Under the pieces are notes generated by a model. It had not been told where the DNA came from. It searched no databases and saw nothing but the letters and a program-made list of their open reading frames with translations. A DNA stretch of 64,000 nucleotides from Methylophilales bacterium HTCC2181 (GTDB taxonomy: Bacteria > Pseudomonadota > Gammaproteobacteria > Burkholderiales > Methylophilaceae): contig AAUX01000001.1 of the NCBI GenBank assembly GCA_000168995.1, forward strand, positions 620,001-684,000. The letters run 5' to 3'. The position numbers and the translations under genes are program-made. Of the stretch, positions 10,586 to 20,495 are shown piece after piece. Within the stretch, counting starts at the first letter, position 1. Every line of letters starts with the position of its first letter.

Positions 10586-11187
10586 GTAGACTGCTTATAG
10601 TAGACGATCATGCCATAGTAAGGGATGGTCTGAGGCGCTTACTCGAGAGTATGTCTAGTATTTGCCATATTGAAGAATGTTCCTCAGGAGAAGAGGCCTA
10701 TCAGTACCTCCAAAATAATTCCACGGATATTGTTATTATGGATATCTCCATGCCGGGTAAAGGGGGCCTAGAATCAACCTCGTTAATTAAAAAACGCTAC
10801 CCGAAAATCAAAGTCCTTATATTATCTATGCATGACAGCAGCCTAATGATTCAAAAGGCAAAAAATGCTGGGGCTAATGGATATATTTTTAAAAATGAAA
10901 TATCTGATAATTTATTAAAAGGGATTCAAAAAGTTTTGGAAGGAAAAGATGCCTTTCCATCAGTTCAGGCTCAAGAAAAAGTTAATACATTAGAATTATT
11001 GAATGGAAAGGAGTTTGAAATTTTTAGATTCATTGCTAACGGTAAGAATATACACTTTATCGCAGATAAAATGAACATGAGCTATAAAACGGTTGCTAAT
11101 TACCAGACGGCTATCAAGAAAAAATTAAATATCGAGAGTGTATTGGAATTTTATACTATCGCTAAAGAGCATAGTGTAATTATGTAA
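10582..11187 (+). CDS. NarL/FixJ-type response regulator
   Basis: 201 residues. The receiver domain has the acidic pocket D8/D9 and phospho-acceptor D54 (IVIMDISMPGKGG), with the conserved lysine in GYIFKNE. The C-terminal LuxR-type helix-turn-helix includes FIADKMNMSYKTVANYQTAIKKKLN. The start is a TTG that overlaps the kinase stop (TTGA), making a coupled two-gene operon. It should be phosphorylated by the adjacent kinase. Regulation of the upstream TonB receptor is suggested only by proximity. Confidence 0.93.
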   Translation: MSRLLIVDDHAIVRDGLRRLLESMSSICHIEECSSGEEAYQYLQNNSTDIVIMDISMPGKGGLESTSLIKKRYPKIKVLILSMHDSSLMIQKAKNAGANGYIFKNEISDNLLKGIQKVLEGKDAFPSVQAQEKVNTLELLNGKEFEIFRFIANGKNIHFIADKMNMSYKTVANYQTAIKKKLNIESVLEFYTIAKEHSVIM

Positions 11188-11214
11188 ATAATTACGGTGG
11201 AGTAACTCGACCGT

Positions 11215-11223
11215 TGCTATAAT
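11215..11223 (+). promoter_or_regulatory. Extended -10 promoter element for purT
   Basis: TGCTATAAT is an extended -10 (TGnTATAAT), 32 nt upstream of the purT ATG. No good -35 is visible at 17 nt spacing, as is usual for extended -10 promoters. Confidence 0.6.
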
Positions 11224-11254
11224 AGTTCATAACACTTACTGAATGTGATTATCT

Positions 11255-12454
11255 ATGAATCTAGGAACCCCTCTATCACCGTTATCCCTCAGAGTTATGC
11301 TCTTGGGCAGTGGCGAGCTGGGTAAAGAGGTTATTATCTCCCTTCAAAAACTAGGTGTTGAGGTGGTAGCTGTCGATCGATATGCCAATGCTCCAGGACA
11401 TCAGGTAGCACATCGCTCACATGTTATCGACATGACTGATGCCGGTAAGCTAAAAGCAATTATTCAGCTTGAACAGCCTCATTATATTATCCCTGAAATC
11501 GAAGCGATAAACACTGCTGTGTTGGAAGAAATAGAAAATGCAGGAAGTGCCATTATTATTCCTAGTGTTAAGGCCGTGCAACTGACGATGGATCGTGAAG
11601 GTATTCGCAAGCTAGCTTCTGAATCATTATCACTTCCTACCTCAAGCTATGGTTTTGCTCGGAGCTTGGATGAACTGCGTGAAATTATTCTCAGCAAAGT
11701 TGGATTCCCTTGTTTTATTAAGCCAACTATGTCGTCTTCCGGCAAAGGCCAATCAAAAATTTACTCAGAACAAGAAATAGCCAAAGCTTGGGATTATGCT
11801 GCATCTGGTGGAAGGGTTGATCAGGGTGTGGTAATTGCCGAAGGGATGGTTGATTTTGATTACGAAATAACTCTATTAACGGTCAGGGCAAAAAATAGCC
11901 AGGGATTCATCATAACGCATTACTGTGAGCCTATTGGACATAAGCAAGAAAACGGGGACTATGTAGAGAGTTGGCAGCCGCAACCCATGAGCGAAAAAGC
12001 ACTTCTCAAGTCAAAAGAAATGGCAAAAAAAGTGACAGATGCGCTCGGTGGTTTAGGTATCTTTGGCGTGGAATTGTTTATCAAAGGTGATGATGTATGG
12101 TTCTCTGAGGCTAGCCCCCGACCTCACGATACGGGCATGGTAACCATGATGACCCAAAGGCAATCTGAATTCGAATTGCATGCAAAAGCTATTCTTGGAT
12201 TTCCGGTAGATACCAAACTCATCAATCCTGGGGCAAGCGCTGTGATTTATGGCAACCTCGATGCCGAAGCTATAATGTTTGAAGGAGTCGATAAAGCTCT
12301 AGCTATTGCAGGGGTAGATGTTAGGTTATTTGGTAAACCTCAGTCTTTTAAAAGAAGGCGCATGGGGGTTGTTCTTGCAGAAGGAACAAATATTAGTGAA
12401 GCGCGAGCAAGCGCTCAACAAGCTCAAAGACTTATCAAAACAAAAGTAAAATAA
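11255..12454 (+). CDS. purT: Formate-dependent phosphoribosylglycinamide formyltransferase
   Basis: 399 residues, full length. It makes formyl-GAR from GAR, formate and ATP in purine synthesis, bypassing 10-formyl-THF. The N-terminal pre-ATP-grasp domain has [16 protein letters not shown]. The ATP-grasp core has [14 protein letters not shown], and the metal-binding end has [28 protein letters not shown], which is specific for PurT over PurK. Use of free formate fits a methylotroph, where formate is an oxidation intermediate (inference). Monocistronic, with its own extended -10 promoter. Confidence 0.97.
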   Translation: MNLGTPLSPLSLRVMLLGSGELGKEVIISLQKLGVEVVAVDRYANAPGHQVAHRSHVIDMTDAGKLKAIIQLEQPHYIIPEIEAINTAVLEEIENAGSAIIIPSVKAVQLTMDREGIRKLASESLSLPTSSYGFARSLDELREIILSKVGFPCFIKPTMSSSGKGQSKIYSEQEIAKAWDYAASGGRVDQGVVIAEGMVDFDYEITLLTVRAKNSQGFIITHYCEPIGHKQENGDYVESWQPQPMSEKALLKSKEMAKKVTDALGGLGIFGVELFIKGDDVWFSEASPRPHDTGMVTMMTQRQSEFELHAKAILGFPVDTKLINPGASAVIYGNLDAEAIMFEGVDKALAIAGVDVRLFGKPQSFKRRRMGVVLAEGTNISEARASAQQAQRLIKTKVK

Positions 12455-12490
12455 AACCTATTTTTGCAACATCCAAGCCAGCTCTTTATA

Positions 12491-12499
12491 TGCTAAAAT
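12491..12499 (+). promoter_or_regulatory. Extended -10 promoter element for typA
   Basis: TGCTAAAAT, an extended -10 closely resembling the one upstream of purT, 31 nt before the typA start codon. The -35 is not recognisable. Confidence 0.5.
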
Positions 12500-12530
12500 C
12501 CGCCCTCAATAAATTTTTTGGTAGCCTTAC

Positions 12531-14339
12531 ATGTCACGTCAGATAAGAAATATTGCAATCATTGCCCATGTTGATCACGGAAAAACCACCTTGGTTGATA
12601 AGTTGCTCCAACAATCAGGAACGTTCGCTGAACATCAACAGGTCAATGAGCGGGTGATGGATTCTAATGATATCGAAAAAGAGCGAGGTATAACTATCTT
12701 AGCAAAAAATACTGCTGTCAATTATGAAGGTTGCCATATTAATATCATTGATACGCCCGGCCATGCTGACTTTGGGGGAGAAGTAGAGCGTGTGTTGGGA
12801 ATGGTAGATGGTGTAGTTCTTTTGGTAGATGCGGTTGATGGACCTATGCCTCAAACACGTTTTGTCACCAAAAAAGCATTAGCCCTGGGTCTTAAACCAA
12901 TCGTGCTCATCAATAAAATAGACCGCCCTGGTGCACGATCAGACTGGGTTATTAATCATACCTTTGATTTATTTGCTAATTTAGGTGCGACAGACGAACA
13001 GTTAGACTTCCCGGTTGTTTATGCATCAGCTTTGAATGGCTATGCAAAATTGAAGGAAGAAGATGAATCAGATTCAATGAAGCCGTTATTTGAAACAATT
13101 ATGAGCCATGTAGAAAGTCCTGAAGGCGACCCTACAGCCCCTCTGCAATTTCAAATTTCAGCATTGGATTACTCTACTTATACCGGACGTATGGGAATTG
13201 GTCGTATTAGAAATGGTGTTCTGAAATCAGGTAGCCCGGTTGCGGTCATGTTAGGCGATAAAAAAATAGGCCAAGGACGCATTAATGAGGTTTTTTCTTA
13301 TAAAGGTTTAGAGAAGGTCAGCGTTCCTAACGCTCAGGCTGGTGATATTGTTATTGTGACTGGCATTGAAGAAGTGGGAATTGGAGTGACGATTGCGGAC
13401 ATGGATAAGCCGATAGGTTTGCCTGTTATCCCTGTTGATGAACCGACACTAAATATGGATTTTATGGTGAATACTTCACCACTGGCAGGCAAAGAGGGAA
13501 AATTTGTTACGAGCCGGCAAATTAGAGAGCGATTAACGAAAGAATTATTAGTGAATGTCGCTTTAAGAGTCGAAGATACCGATGATGCCGATGTATTTCG
13601 TGTATCTGGAAGAGGGGAGCTACACCTCACTATTTTATTAGAAAATATGCGACGTGAAGGCTATGAAATTGCTGTGGGAAAACCGCGTGTAGTCTATAAA
13701 GAAATCGACGGCGTTAAGTGCGAGCCTTACGAGAATTTAACTGTAGATGTAGAAGATGAAACTCAAGGAACCGTGATGGAGGAGCTTGGTCGGAGAAAAG
13801 GGGAGCTTACCAATATGGAATCCGATGGTCTTGGAAGAACACGCCTTGAATACAAAATTCCCGCAAGAGGCCTTATTGGTTTTCAGGGAGAATTTTTAAC
13901 CATGACCAAGGGTACGGGGCTCATGTCTCATGTGTTTGAAGAATATTCAGCGGTTAAATCAGAGATACCAGGAAGACGAAATGGTGTATTAATTTCTTCT
14001 GAAAAAGGTGAAGCAGTTGCCTATGCCTTATGGAAACTTCAGGATAGAGGCCGTATGTTTGTGTCTCACGGTGACAAGCTTTATGAAGGAATGGTTATAG
14101 GAATACACAGCAGAGACAACGATCTGATTGTTAATCCCATCAAAGGAAAGCAATTAACTAATGTACGATCTTCGGGTACGGATGAGGCGGTGCGATTGGT
14201 GCCACCCATTTTAATGACGCTGGAATATGCAGTAGAATTTATTGATGATGATGAGTTGGTAGAGATAACCCCGCAATCACTTCGTATTAGAAAAAGATTT
14301 CTAGTCGAACACGAAAGAAAGCGTGCCGCAAAAACCTAA
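12531..14339 (+). CDS. typA: Ribosome-associated GTPase TypA/BipA
   Basis: 602 residues, standard BipA length. It is a translational GTPase of the EF-G family that acts on the 50S subunit in assembly and stress adaptation. G1 is AHVDHGKTT near residue 14, switch I carries RGITI, G3 is DTPGHADF and G4 is NKIDRPGA. Domain II, domain III ([19 protein letters not shown]) and the BipA-specific C-terminal domain ([17 protein letters not shown]) are all present. Start ATG at 12531 ([17 protein letters not shown]). Confidence 0.97.
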   Translation: MSRQIRNIAIIAHVDHGKTTLVDKLLQQSGTFAEHQQVNERVMDSNDIEKERGITILAKNTAVNYEGCHINIIDTPGHADFGGEVERVLGMVDGVVLLVDAVDGPMPQTRFVTKKALALGLKPIVLINKIDRPGARSDWVINHTFDLFANLGATDEQLDFPVVYASALNGYAKLKEEDESDSMKPLFETIMSHVESPEGDPTAPLQFQISALDYSTYTGRMGIGRIRNGVLKSGSPVAVMLGDKKIGQGRINEVFSYKGLEKVSVPNAQAGDIVIVTGIEEVGIGVTIADMDKPIGLPVIPVDEPTLNMDFMVNTSPLAGKEGKFVTSRQIRERLTKELLVNVALRVEDTDDADVFRVSGRGELHLTILLENMRREGYEIAVGKPRVVYKEIDGVKCEPYENLTVDVEDETQGTVMEELGRRKGELTNMESDGLGRTRLEYKIPARGLIGFQGEFLTMTKGTGLMSHVFEEYSAVKSEIPGRRNGVLISSEKGEAVAYALWKLQDRGRMFVSHGDKLYEGMVIGIHSRDNDLIVNPIKGKQLTNVRSSGTDEAVRLVPPILMTLEYAVEFIDDDELVEITPQSLRIRKRFLVEHERKRAAKT

Positions 14340-14403
14340 CAATATTGTGCATGCAGCGAGCTAGTCATTCATGTATTATTTTATTCATGCATAAGAGTTT
14401 TTC

Positions 14404-15675
14404 ATGAAAAAAAATAAGAAAATAGCAATTATAGGATTGGGATATGTTGGCCTACCTTTAGCAGTCGAATTTGGCAAAAAAAGGGAGGTTGTAGGATTTG
14501 ATATTGATGAAAAAAGAATCCAAGAGCTAAAGAGCGGAATCGATAACACCAAAGAAATATCTCCTGGCGATCTAAAAAACTCTAAAAATACGATTTTCAC
14601 CTCCAAGTTGAGCGATATTGCAGAATGCTCTATTTTTATCGTAACAGTCCCGACACCAGTCCATGTAGATAAAGGCCCTAATTTAACCCCACTCATTAGT
14701 GCTAGTGAGATGATAGGGGGTATTTTGAAAGTAGGAGATTTAATAATATATGAATCTACTGTTTACCCTGGTGCTACAGAAGAGGTGTGCGTCCCTGTAT
14801 TAGAAAAAATTTCCAACCTTGCTTTTAATCAAGATTTTTATTGTGGCTACTCCCCTGAACGAATCAATCCAGGTGATAAAGCTATGCATGTTACCGATAT
14901 TGTTAAGGTTACCTCGGGATCAACGCAAGAAACTGCTCAAGAAGTAGATGACTTATACAGCGAAATCATCACTGCAGGGACACATCAAGCTGAATCTATT
15001 AAGGTAGCAGAAGCCTCAAAGGTGATTGAGAACACCCAAAGAGACCTGAATATCGCCTTGATTAACGAGCTATCAATTATCTTTGACAAATTAGGTATTG
15101 ACACTGAATCCGTACTCAAAGCTGCAGGCACTAAATGGAACTTCCTTCCCTTTAGACCAGGTTTAGTTGGTGGTCACTGCATAGGTGTTGATCCTTATTA
15201 CCTGATCCACAAATCGAAAGATGTGGGCTATACACCCGAGCTTATTTTATCTGGAAGAAAGATTAACGAACATATGGGGCAACACCTAACTGAACGAGTA
15301 TCGCAATTAATGACGAAAAAAAATATCACCGTCAGCGGAGCGCGTATCTTAATTATGGGCTTTACTTTTAAAGAAAACTGCCCAGATATTCGTAATACTC
15401 GTGTCGTTGATGTGTATAACAATTTCAGGAAGCTGGGTTGTGATGTGGATATATTTGACCCCTGGGTCGATCACGCTGAAGTAAGGCGAGAATATCAAAT
15501 CGATGCAATTAATGCACCTGAAAAAAATGGCTATGACGCCATTTTAATCGCTGTAGCCCATAATGAATTTAAGGAATATACCCCAGAAATACTCAGTAAT
15601 TTTGCGAAACCTAACTACGTTTTATTCGATGCAAAGTACCTGTTAAATAAAGAAGATGTTGATGGAAGATTATAA
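14404..15675 (+). CDS. tviB: UDP-N-acetyl-hexosamine 6-dehydrogenase (TviB/WbpO family)
   Basis: 423 residues. It oxidises C6 of a UDP-N-acetylhexosamine to the uronic acid, using two NAD+. The Rossmann motif is IAIIGLGYVGLPLAVEFG and the nucleotide-discriminating acidic residue is in VGFDID. The catalytic cysteine is C259 in GGHCIGVDPYYL. The long blocks SPERINPGD and VIENTQRDLNIALINELSIIFDKL are typical of Vi-antigen TviB and Pseudomonas WbpO. It is an orphan here, with no epimerase or polymerase beside it. The product probably feeds surface polysaccharide made from elsewhere in the genome. It converges on the ABC-F gene, with 18 nt between the two stops. Confidence 0.9.
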   Translation: MKKNKKIAIIGLGYVGLPLAVEFGKKREVVGFDIDEKRIQELKSGIDNTKEISPGDLKNSKNTIFTSKLSDIAECSIFIVTVPTPVHVDKGPNLTPLISASEMIGGILKVGDLIIYESTVYPGATEEVCVPVLEKISNLAFNQDFYCGYSPERINPGDKAMHVTDIVKVTSGSTQETAQEVDDLYSEIITAGTHQAESIKVAEASKVIENTQRDLNIALINELSIIFDKLGIDTESVLKAAGTKWNFLPFRPGLVGGHCIGVDPYYLIHKSKDVGYTPELILSGRKINEHMGQHLTERVSQLMTKKNITVSGARILIMGFTFKENCPDIRNTRVVDVYNNFRKLGCDVDIFDPWVDHAEVRREYQIDAINAPEKNGYDAILIAVAHNEFKEYTPEILSNFAKPNYVLFDAKYLLNKEDVDGRL

Positions 15676-15693
15676 TATAAATCAATAGCTTAT

Positions 15694-17286
15694 TTAGTTT
15701 TCTTGAGAAACTACATAATCTTCATAATTACCAGAGTAGTCCATAATTTCATCTTTTTTCACCTCAAAAACACGAGTAGCAATAGAGCTAACAAATTCCC
15801 TGTCATGTGTCACAAAAAAGACTGTTCCTTTATATTTTTCCAGTGCCGTATTTAAGGATTCAATCGATTCCATATCCATGTGGTTGGTCGGTTCATCCAA
15901 TAGTAAAATATTGGGTTGTTCTAGCATCAGTTTTCCGAAAAGCATACGACCTTGTTCCCCACCTGAAAGTACTGAAACTTTTTTCTTAAAATCTTCTCCT
16001 GAAAATAGCAATCTTCCAAGCATGCTTCTAATCACCTGATCATCATCCTCGGGTTTTGCATGCTGAGTCATCCAGTCAAATACGGTTAAATCTTTTTCAA
16101 AATCCTCTGTATGATCTTGTGCGAAATATCCAATTTTTGCTTTTTCTGCCCATTTAATTTCGCCAGTATTTGGTGCCAATATATTGCCAATGACTTTCAA
16201 TAATGTTGTTTTCCCAATACCATTCTCACCAATGATAGCTATTTTTTCACCAGCCTCTACCATAAAGTTCACGTTATTAAATAGCGGTTCGTCAAAGGCA
16301 TGTGCCATTTTATTAACAATAAGAGCTTGTCGATAAAGCTTATCTTTTTCGTTGTACTCAAAACGAATGAAAGGGTATTGTCTGCTTGAAGGCTTCATAT
16401 CTTCTACTTTTATTTTATCAATCTGCTTAGCCCTAGATGTTGCTTGCTTGGCTTTAGATGCATTAGCAGAGAAACGCCTGACAAAATCCTGTAATTCTGC
16501 AATTTGCGCTTTAGCCTTTTCATTCACCTTAAGTTGTTGAGCTTTGGCCATAGTACTTGCCGCCATATATTCATCATAATTTCCTGGGTAGACAGTCAAT
16601 TTCCCATAATCCATATCTGCCATATGGGTACATACTTGATTTAGAAAGTGCCTATCATGGGAAATAATAATCATAGTTGATTTTCTAGCGTTTAGAATGT
16701 TTTCTAGCCATCGAATAGTGTTGATATCTAAGTTATTAGTAGGTTCATCTAGGAGAAGAATTTCAGGGTCAGCAAACAACGCTTGTGCTAAAAGGACTCT
16801 AAGTTTCCATCCAGGTGCTACAGAGCTCATTGGCCCGTCATGTTGTTCGAAGGGTATACCAACGCCTGCTAAAAGTTCACCTGCACGAGATTCTGCCGTG
16901 TACCCGTCATACTCCGCATAAACACCCTCCAACTCTGCTGCACGCATATAATCATCATCTGTTGCTTCCGGGTTAGCGTAAAGCCTATTTTTTTCTTCAT
17001 TCGCGGCCCACATTTCTACATGGCCCATCATCACCACATCTAGCACACGCGAATCTTCATAAGCGAACTGATCTTGTCTTAACCAAGCCATTCTTTCACC
17101 ACTCTCAAGACTCATGGTCCCTGCAGTTGCCTCAAGTTCGCCGGCAAGTATCTTCATAAAAGTCGATTTTCCGCAACCATTTGCACCAATCAGCCCATAA
17201 CGATTGCTATCGCCAAATTTAACCGAAACATTTTCAAACAGGGGTTTAGCCCCAAACTGCATCGCGATGCTATTAGTAACAAGCAT
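15694..17286 (-). CDS. ybiT: ABC-F family ATPase YbiT
   Basis: 530 residues, exactly the usual YbiT length. It is a soluble tandem ABC ATPase without membrane domains, of the ABC-F class that binds the ribosomal E site. Two Walker A motifs are present (GANGCGKST near residue 35; GENGIGKTT near 350), each paired with a Walker B LLLDEPTN, and the linker is basic. The N-terminus ([25 protein letters not shown]) matches the YbiT subfamily. It is the first of three minus-strand genes here, with 15 nt between it and the nitroreductase gene. Confidence 0.93.
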   Translation of the reverse strand: MLVTNSIAMQFGAKPLFENVSVKFGDSNRYGLIGANGCGKSTFMKILAGELEATAGTMSLESGERMAWLRQDQFAYEDSRVLDVVMMGHVEMWAANEEKNRLYANPEATDDDYMRAAELEGVYAEYDGYTAESRAGELLAGVGIPFEQHDGPMSSVAPGWKLRVLLAQALFADPEILLLDEPTNNLDINTIRWLENILNARKSTMIIISHDRHFLNQVCTHMADMDYGKLTVYPGNYDEYMAASTMAKAQQLKVNEKAKAQIAELQDFVRRFSANASKAKQATSRAKQIDKIKVEDMKPSSRQYPFIRFEYNEKDKLYRQALIVNKMAHAFDEPLFNNVNFMVEAGEKIAIIGENGIGKTTLLKVIGNILAPNTGEIKWAEKAKIGYFAQDHTEDFEKDLTVFDWMTQHAKPEDDDQVIRSMLGRLLFSGEDFKKKVSVLSGGEQGRMLFGKLMLEQPNILLLDEPTNHMDMESIESLNTALEKYKGTVFFVTHDREFVSSIATRVFEVKKDEIMDYSGNYEDYVVSQEN

Positions 17287-17301
17287 TCATTTATTCCTTA
17301 A

Positions 17302-17907
17302 TTATTTAAACTGATTATATTGTATGACCTGATCAAGAGCCAGTTGGCCGGATCGAGGACGAGGGTCTTGGAGGGCCTTACCAATAGCAACAAACATCAC
17401 AGGGATATGGTCACTGGGAAAATTGAGCAGCTTTTCTACTGCATCAAAATTAAATCCGTCCATAGGGCACGTATCATACCCTAAATCCTTAGCAGTTAAC
17501 ATGAGATTCATGGCTGCCATTCCGCAGGAGCGCATAACTTCGTCACGTTGAATTTCAGGTTTAGACTGATAATATTCCTTGATAGCGGGCAGCATAAACT
17601 GCTGCACTTCTGCAGGAGCATTTTTCCAGTAACGTTCAGGTGATTTATTCCAAGCCATGGTATCACCGGCAAGCACAATAAGTAGTGATGCATCTGTTAC
17701 TTGGGATTGTCCCCAGCTTACATCCCGTATTTGCTGACGTAACTCTTTATTAGTAACGACAACGAAGCGCCAGTGCTGAATGTTAAATGCCGTAGGAGAG
17801 AGAACAGCAAGCTCTAAAATTTTTTGTATTTCTGCTTCACTAATTACATGATCGGGATCAAACGCTTTTATCGAACGCCTATTTTTTATGGCTTCCTGAA
17901 GATTCAT
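17302..17907 (-). CDS. Nitroreductase family FMN oxidoreductase
   Basis: 201 residues of the FMN-dependent nitroreductase fold. The N-terminal FMN phosphate motif is NRRSIKAFDP, followed by LSPTAFNIQHWRFVVV, the MAAMNLMLTAKDLGYDTCPMDGF core, and the C-terminal GKALQDPRPRSGQL. These proteins reduce quinones, nitro compounds or flavins. The physiological substrate is not predictable. It probably shares a transcript with the Gre-like gene upstream (8-nt gap). Confidence 0.9.
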   Translation of the reverse strand: MNLQEAIKNRRSIKAFDPDHVISEAEIQKILELAVLSPTAFNIQHWRFVVVTNKELRQQIRDVSWGQSQVTDASLLIVLAGDTMAWNKSPERYWKNAPAEVQQFMLPAIKEYYQSKPEIQRDEVMRSCGMAAMNLMLTAKDLGYDTCPMDGFNFDAVEKLLNFPSDHIPVMFVAIGKALQDPRPRSGQLALDQVIQYNQFK

Positions 17908-17915
17908 TACATTCC

Positions 17916-18416
17916 TTATTTATTGTAGGTAATATTTTTTATGGTGAGTGTAACAGTGGCTGTGGGTTTGATTAATGTGACTTCATCACCCAAGCTATTT
18001 CCCATAACCGATTTTGCAAGAGGAGATACATAGCTTATTTTACGAAGTGCAAGATCTGCTTCATCCTCTCCGACTATTTCATAGCTTTCAGTTTCCCCTT
18101 TTTCATCTTCAAGCTCAATGAGGGCTCCAAAAAGCACTTTATTTTCTGCCTGCTTATCAGGGTGAATCAAGATAGCTGTTTTTATTCTTGAAGCATAATA
18201 TCGAATATCTCTCTCGATACGCATCTTTTTTTGTTTGGACATGGAATCATCCAAAAGCATTAATGTTTGTCGCTCAGCATCCAAAGTGTCTAAGATATTT
18301 TTTAATTGTTTCAGTCCGTTAGGGGTTATGTAGTTAACTTCTGTGCTGATAGGACGCTCTGGAATATCAATTCCTGCGTGCTCCATATCATTTTCCTTAA
18401 CAAAAGCTCTACTCAT
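17916..18416 (-). CDS. GreB-like transcription factor with an atypical coiled-coil tip
   Basis: 166 residues. The first residues (MSRAFVKE) and the C-terminal FKBP-like domain (ESYEIVGEDEADLALRKISYVSPLAKSVMGNSLGDEVTL) are those of Gre-family RNA polymerase secondary-channel factors. The N-terminal coiled coil is present (about residues 35-85). The tip that in GreA/GreB carries the acidic, catalytic ENAEY-type motif instead reads LLDDSMSKQKKMR, several residues shorter and without the Glu-Asn-Ala-Glu/Asp. It may therefore bind RNA polymerase without stimulating transcript cleavage (inference). I leave the symbol empty because assignment to GreB proper is uncertain. Confidence 0.75.
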   Translation of the reverse strand: MSRAFVKENDMEHAGIDIPERPISTEVNYITPNGLKQLKNILDTLDAERQTLMLLDDSMSKQKKMRIERDIRYYASRIKTAILIHPDKQAENKVLFGALIELEDEKGETESYEIVGEDEADLALRKISYVSPLAKSVMGNSLGDEVTLIKPTATVTLTIKNITYNK

Positions 18417-18535
18417 AAATTTTACTTTTAAAACAGTTATTTAAATATAAATTTTAATGTATATTATTACATATTTTTATGTACTTATGTAATTAAATTA
18501 TTTCGCTAAAAATTCAATTGGTGTATTGTTTAACA

Positions 18536-18811
18536 ATGCTCAATAAAATCAAAAATACCATATTTATACCATTTCTCATACTAATGGGTGGCGGTGTTTA
18601 TGCTGAAGAAACAATTCCTAATGCAAATGAAGACACTCGTCATTACACCCATAAAGTTTTTCGAAGTAAGATTAAGATTGAAATCCAAAAAAATATGAAT
18701 GGTGATTGCGTACCTTACAATCATAAAAGCTTCAATGAAACTGATCTATCCTTAAGTCGTTACAATTCTATTGATGATTGCATTAAATCTGGAGGAAAAA
18801 TTACTAAATAG
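18536..18811 (+). CDS. Small secreted protein of unknown function
   Basis: 91 residues from the ATG at 18536; an upstream TTG is open but precedes a poorer start. A clear signal peptide (MLNKIKN, a hydrophobic stretch, then VYA-EE) leaves a mature protein of about 66 residues with two cysteines (GDCVPYN and DDCIKSGG) that could form a disulphide in the periplasm. No family recognised. It sits alone in an AT-rich interval between two minus-strand blocks. Confidence 0.55.
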   Translation: MLNKIKNTIFIPFLILMGGGVYAEETIPNANEDTRHYTHKVFRSKIKIEIQKNMNGDCVPYNHKSFNETDLSLSRYNSIDDCIKSGGKITK

Positions 18812-18817
18812 TTTAGG

Positions 18818-19822
18818 CTAATCTTTTTTTAACATAATAAGCAGGTCTTTAAATTTTTGTTTAGAAAGGCTGCGTTTAGTAATATAACGAATATGGTCGT
18901 CCCTCATAGCTTCTTTGTTAACTTCAATACCCCACAAGCCGCTTATCTCATTGGGTAACATCGAGTATCTAATATCAACAATATGACTAGGATTGTCTGG
19001 ATCCAGCGCTAAGAAATTATTGCTAAACCATGCAAAGCGCTCTATATCTTTATACTGCTGCGAATCTTTTTCCATCCAAGGAATGTCTTTACTGAGATCG
19101 AGTTTTTTTACTTTTTTACCCACAAATATTTTTTTGGTAGGGAGAATTCGTACTCCATCTGAATAAAAGTAGCCATTTGATTCGTAGATCACTTTCCAAA
19201 TCAATAGGTTGGCAAATGTCGGTTTCGCAACAATACGAGTGATTTTGTGACCCCTTTTATCTGCAAGGCTTTTACCTTCATGCAAGGCAACTTCATTCAA
19301 TACAACTCCAAGCAATAGGTAAGATATTGCCCAAAGTAAACCTAATTGGGCTAATGACCGTTTTCTTAGATAAATGCTCAATCCTACAAACATAATGAGC
19401 GGTAGGGTGAATAATGGATCAATAATAGAAATATTGTTCCATGCAATACGCTCAAAGCTAAATGGCCAGAATATCAATGTTCCATAACTTGTACACGCAT
19501 CTAATAAACTATGTGTCCCATATCCAATAGTTGTGTAAAGCCATATTTCGCGAAAAGATAAGCTGCTAAATTTTTTGACAAACCAATAAAATATTGAAGC
19601 ACAAAGTAGGCCGCCGATAGGGATAAAAATTAGCGAATGCGTGAATTGCCTGTGAAATTCTAGAAAGAGGAGAGGGTCACTCTCTGATCGAATAAAGATA
19701 TCCAGATCGGGTGCCATACCGGATAAGAAGCCGATGATCGCTAGTATAGCTAATGAATCATTATTTTTTTGAAGGCTTTGGGTTACTGTCGACCCAATAA
19801 TTCCTTGACTGATAGGGTCCAT
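18818..19822 (-). CDS. Membrane-bound metal-dependent hydrolase, YdjM/DUF457 family
   Basis: 334 residues. The N-terminus MDPISQGIIGSTVTQSLQ, the acidic GMAPDLDIFIR and the HRQFTHSLIFIP histidine cluster are the signature of the YdjM (DUF457) putative inner-membrane metal hydrolases. About four to five hydrophobic segments follow, with GTHSLLDACTSYGT as the second metal-binding block. The C-terminal ~150 residues are soluble. The start ATG shares one base with the thrH stop codon, so the two are coupled. The substrate is unknown. Confidence 0.85.
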   Translation of the reverse strand: MDPISQGIIGSTVTQSLQKNNDSLAILAIIGFLSGMAPDLDIFIRSESDPLLFLEFHRQFTHSLIFIPIGGLLCASIFYWFVKKFSSLSFREIWLYTTIGYGTHSLLDACTSYGTLIFWPFSFERIAWNNISIIDPLFTLPLIMFVGLSIYLRKRSLAQLGLLWAISYLLLGVVLNEVALHEGKSLADKRGHKITRIVAKPTFANLLIWKVIYESNGYFYSDGVRILPTKKIFVGKKVKKLDLSKDIPWMEKDSQQYKDIERFAWFSNNFLALDPDNPSHIVDIRYSMLPNEISGLWGIEVNKEAMRDDHIRYITKRSLSKQKFKDLLIMLKKD

Positions 19823-20439
19823 TAATTGCTACTTTCTAAATCCCTTTTAGCTTTTGTAAATTCCATCCTAAATTCATCATAATTTCGTGCAACTGGAAAC
19901 TGCGGAAACTCCTGGACAACTCGTTCTGGAGGACAGAACAGTATCCCTGCATCAGCCTGTTGAAGCATCCCTGTATCATTATAAGAATCTCCGGCGGATA
20001 TAACCTGAAAGTTAAGTCCCTGGAGGGCCGTTACCGCTTTAGTTTTTTGATCATTCTGGCGGAGTTTATAGCTAATGATATTGCCTGCATCATCAGTAAT
20101 GAGTTTGTGACAAAACAGAGTTGGATAGTCGAGTTTTTTCATTAAAGGCTGGGCAAATTCATAAAAGGTATCTGACAAGATAAGAACTTGAAATTCAGAC
20201 TTCAACCACTGAAGGAAGTCGTATGCTCCATCTAATGGAGCAAGTGTATTAATGACCTTTTGAATATCCTTTAATTTAAGATTATGTTTTTTTAAAATAG
20301 CTAAACGACCTATCATGAGTTCATCGTAATCTGGGATATCTCTTGTCGTTAGCTTAAGCTCTTCTATTCCCGTTTTTTCCGCAAATTTAATCCATATTTC
20401 AGGGAGCAAAACACCCTCTAAATCTAAGCATGCTAGCAT
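19822..20439 (-). CDS. thrH: Phosphoserine phosphatase / homoserine phosphotransferase ThrH
   Basis: 205 residues of the HAD superfamily. Motif I is CLDLEGVLLPEIW, where DxE replaces the usual DxD (nucleophile D6), followed by TTRDIPDYDELM. Motif II is ILSDTFYEF and motif III/IV is SAGDSYNDTGML. These blocks match Pseudomonas ThrH closely, which dephosphorylates phosphoserine and can transfer the phosphate to homoserine. It would serve serine synthesis. Upstream of and coupled to the DUF457 gene. Confidence 0.93.
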   Translation of the reverse strand: MLACLDLEGVLLPEIWIKFAEKTGIEELKLTTRDIPDYDELMIGRLAILKKHNLKLKDIQKVINTLAPLDGAYDFLQWLKSEFQVLILSDTFYEFAQPLMKKLDYPTLFCHKLITDDAGNIISYKLRQNDQKTKAVTALQGLNFQVISAGDSYNDTGMLQQADAGILFCPPERVVQEFPQFPVARNYDEFRMEFTKAKRDLESSN

Positions 20440-20495
20440 TTCGTTGTTTCCTTTTTTTAAAGTTATAGGTTAAATGTTTATTTTGCGACGCAGGG

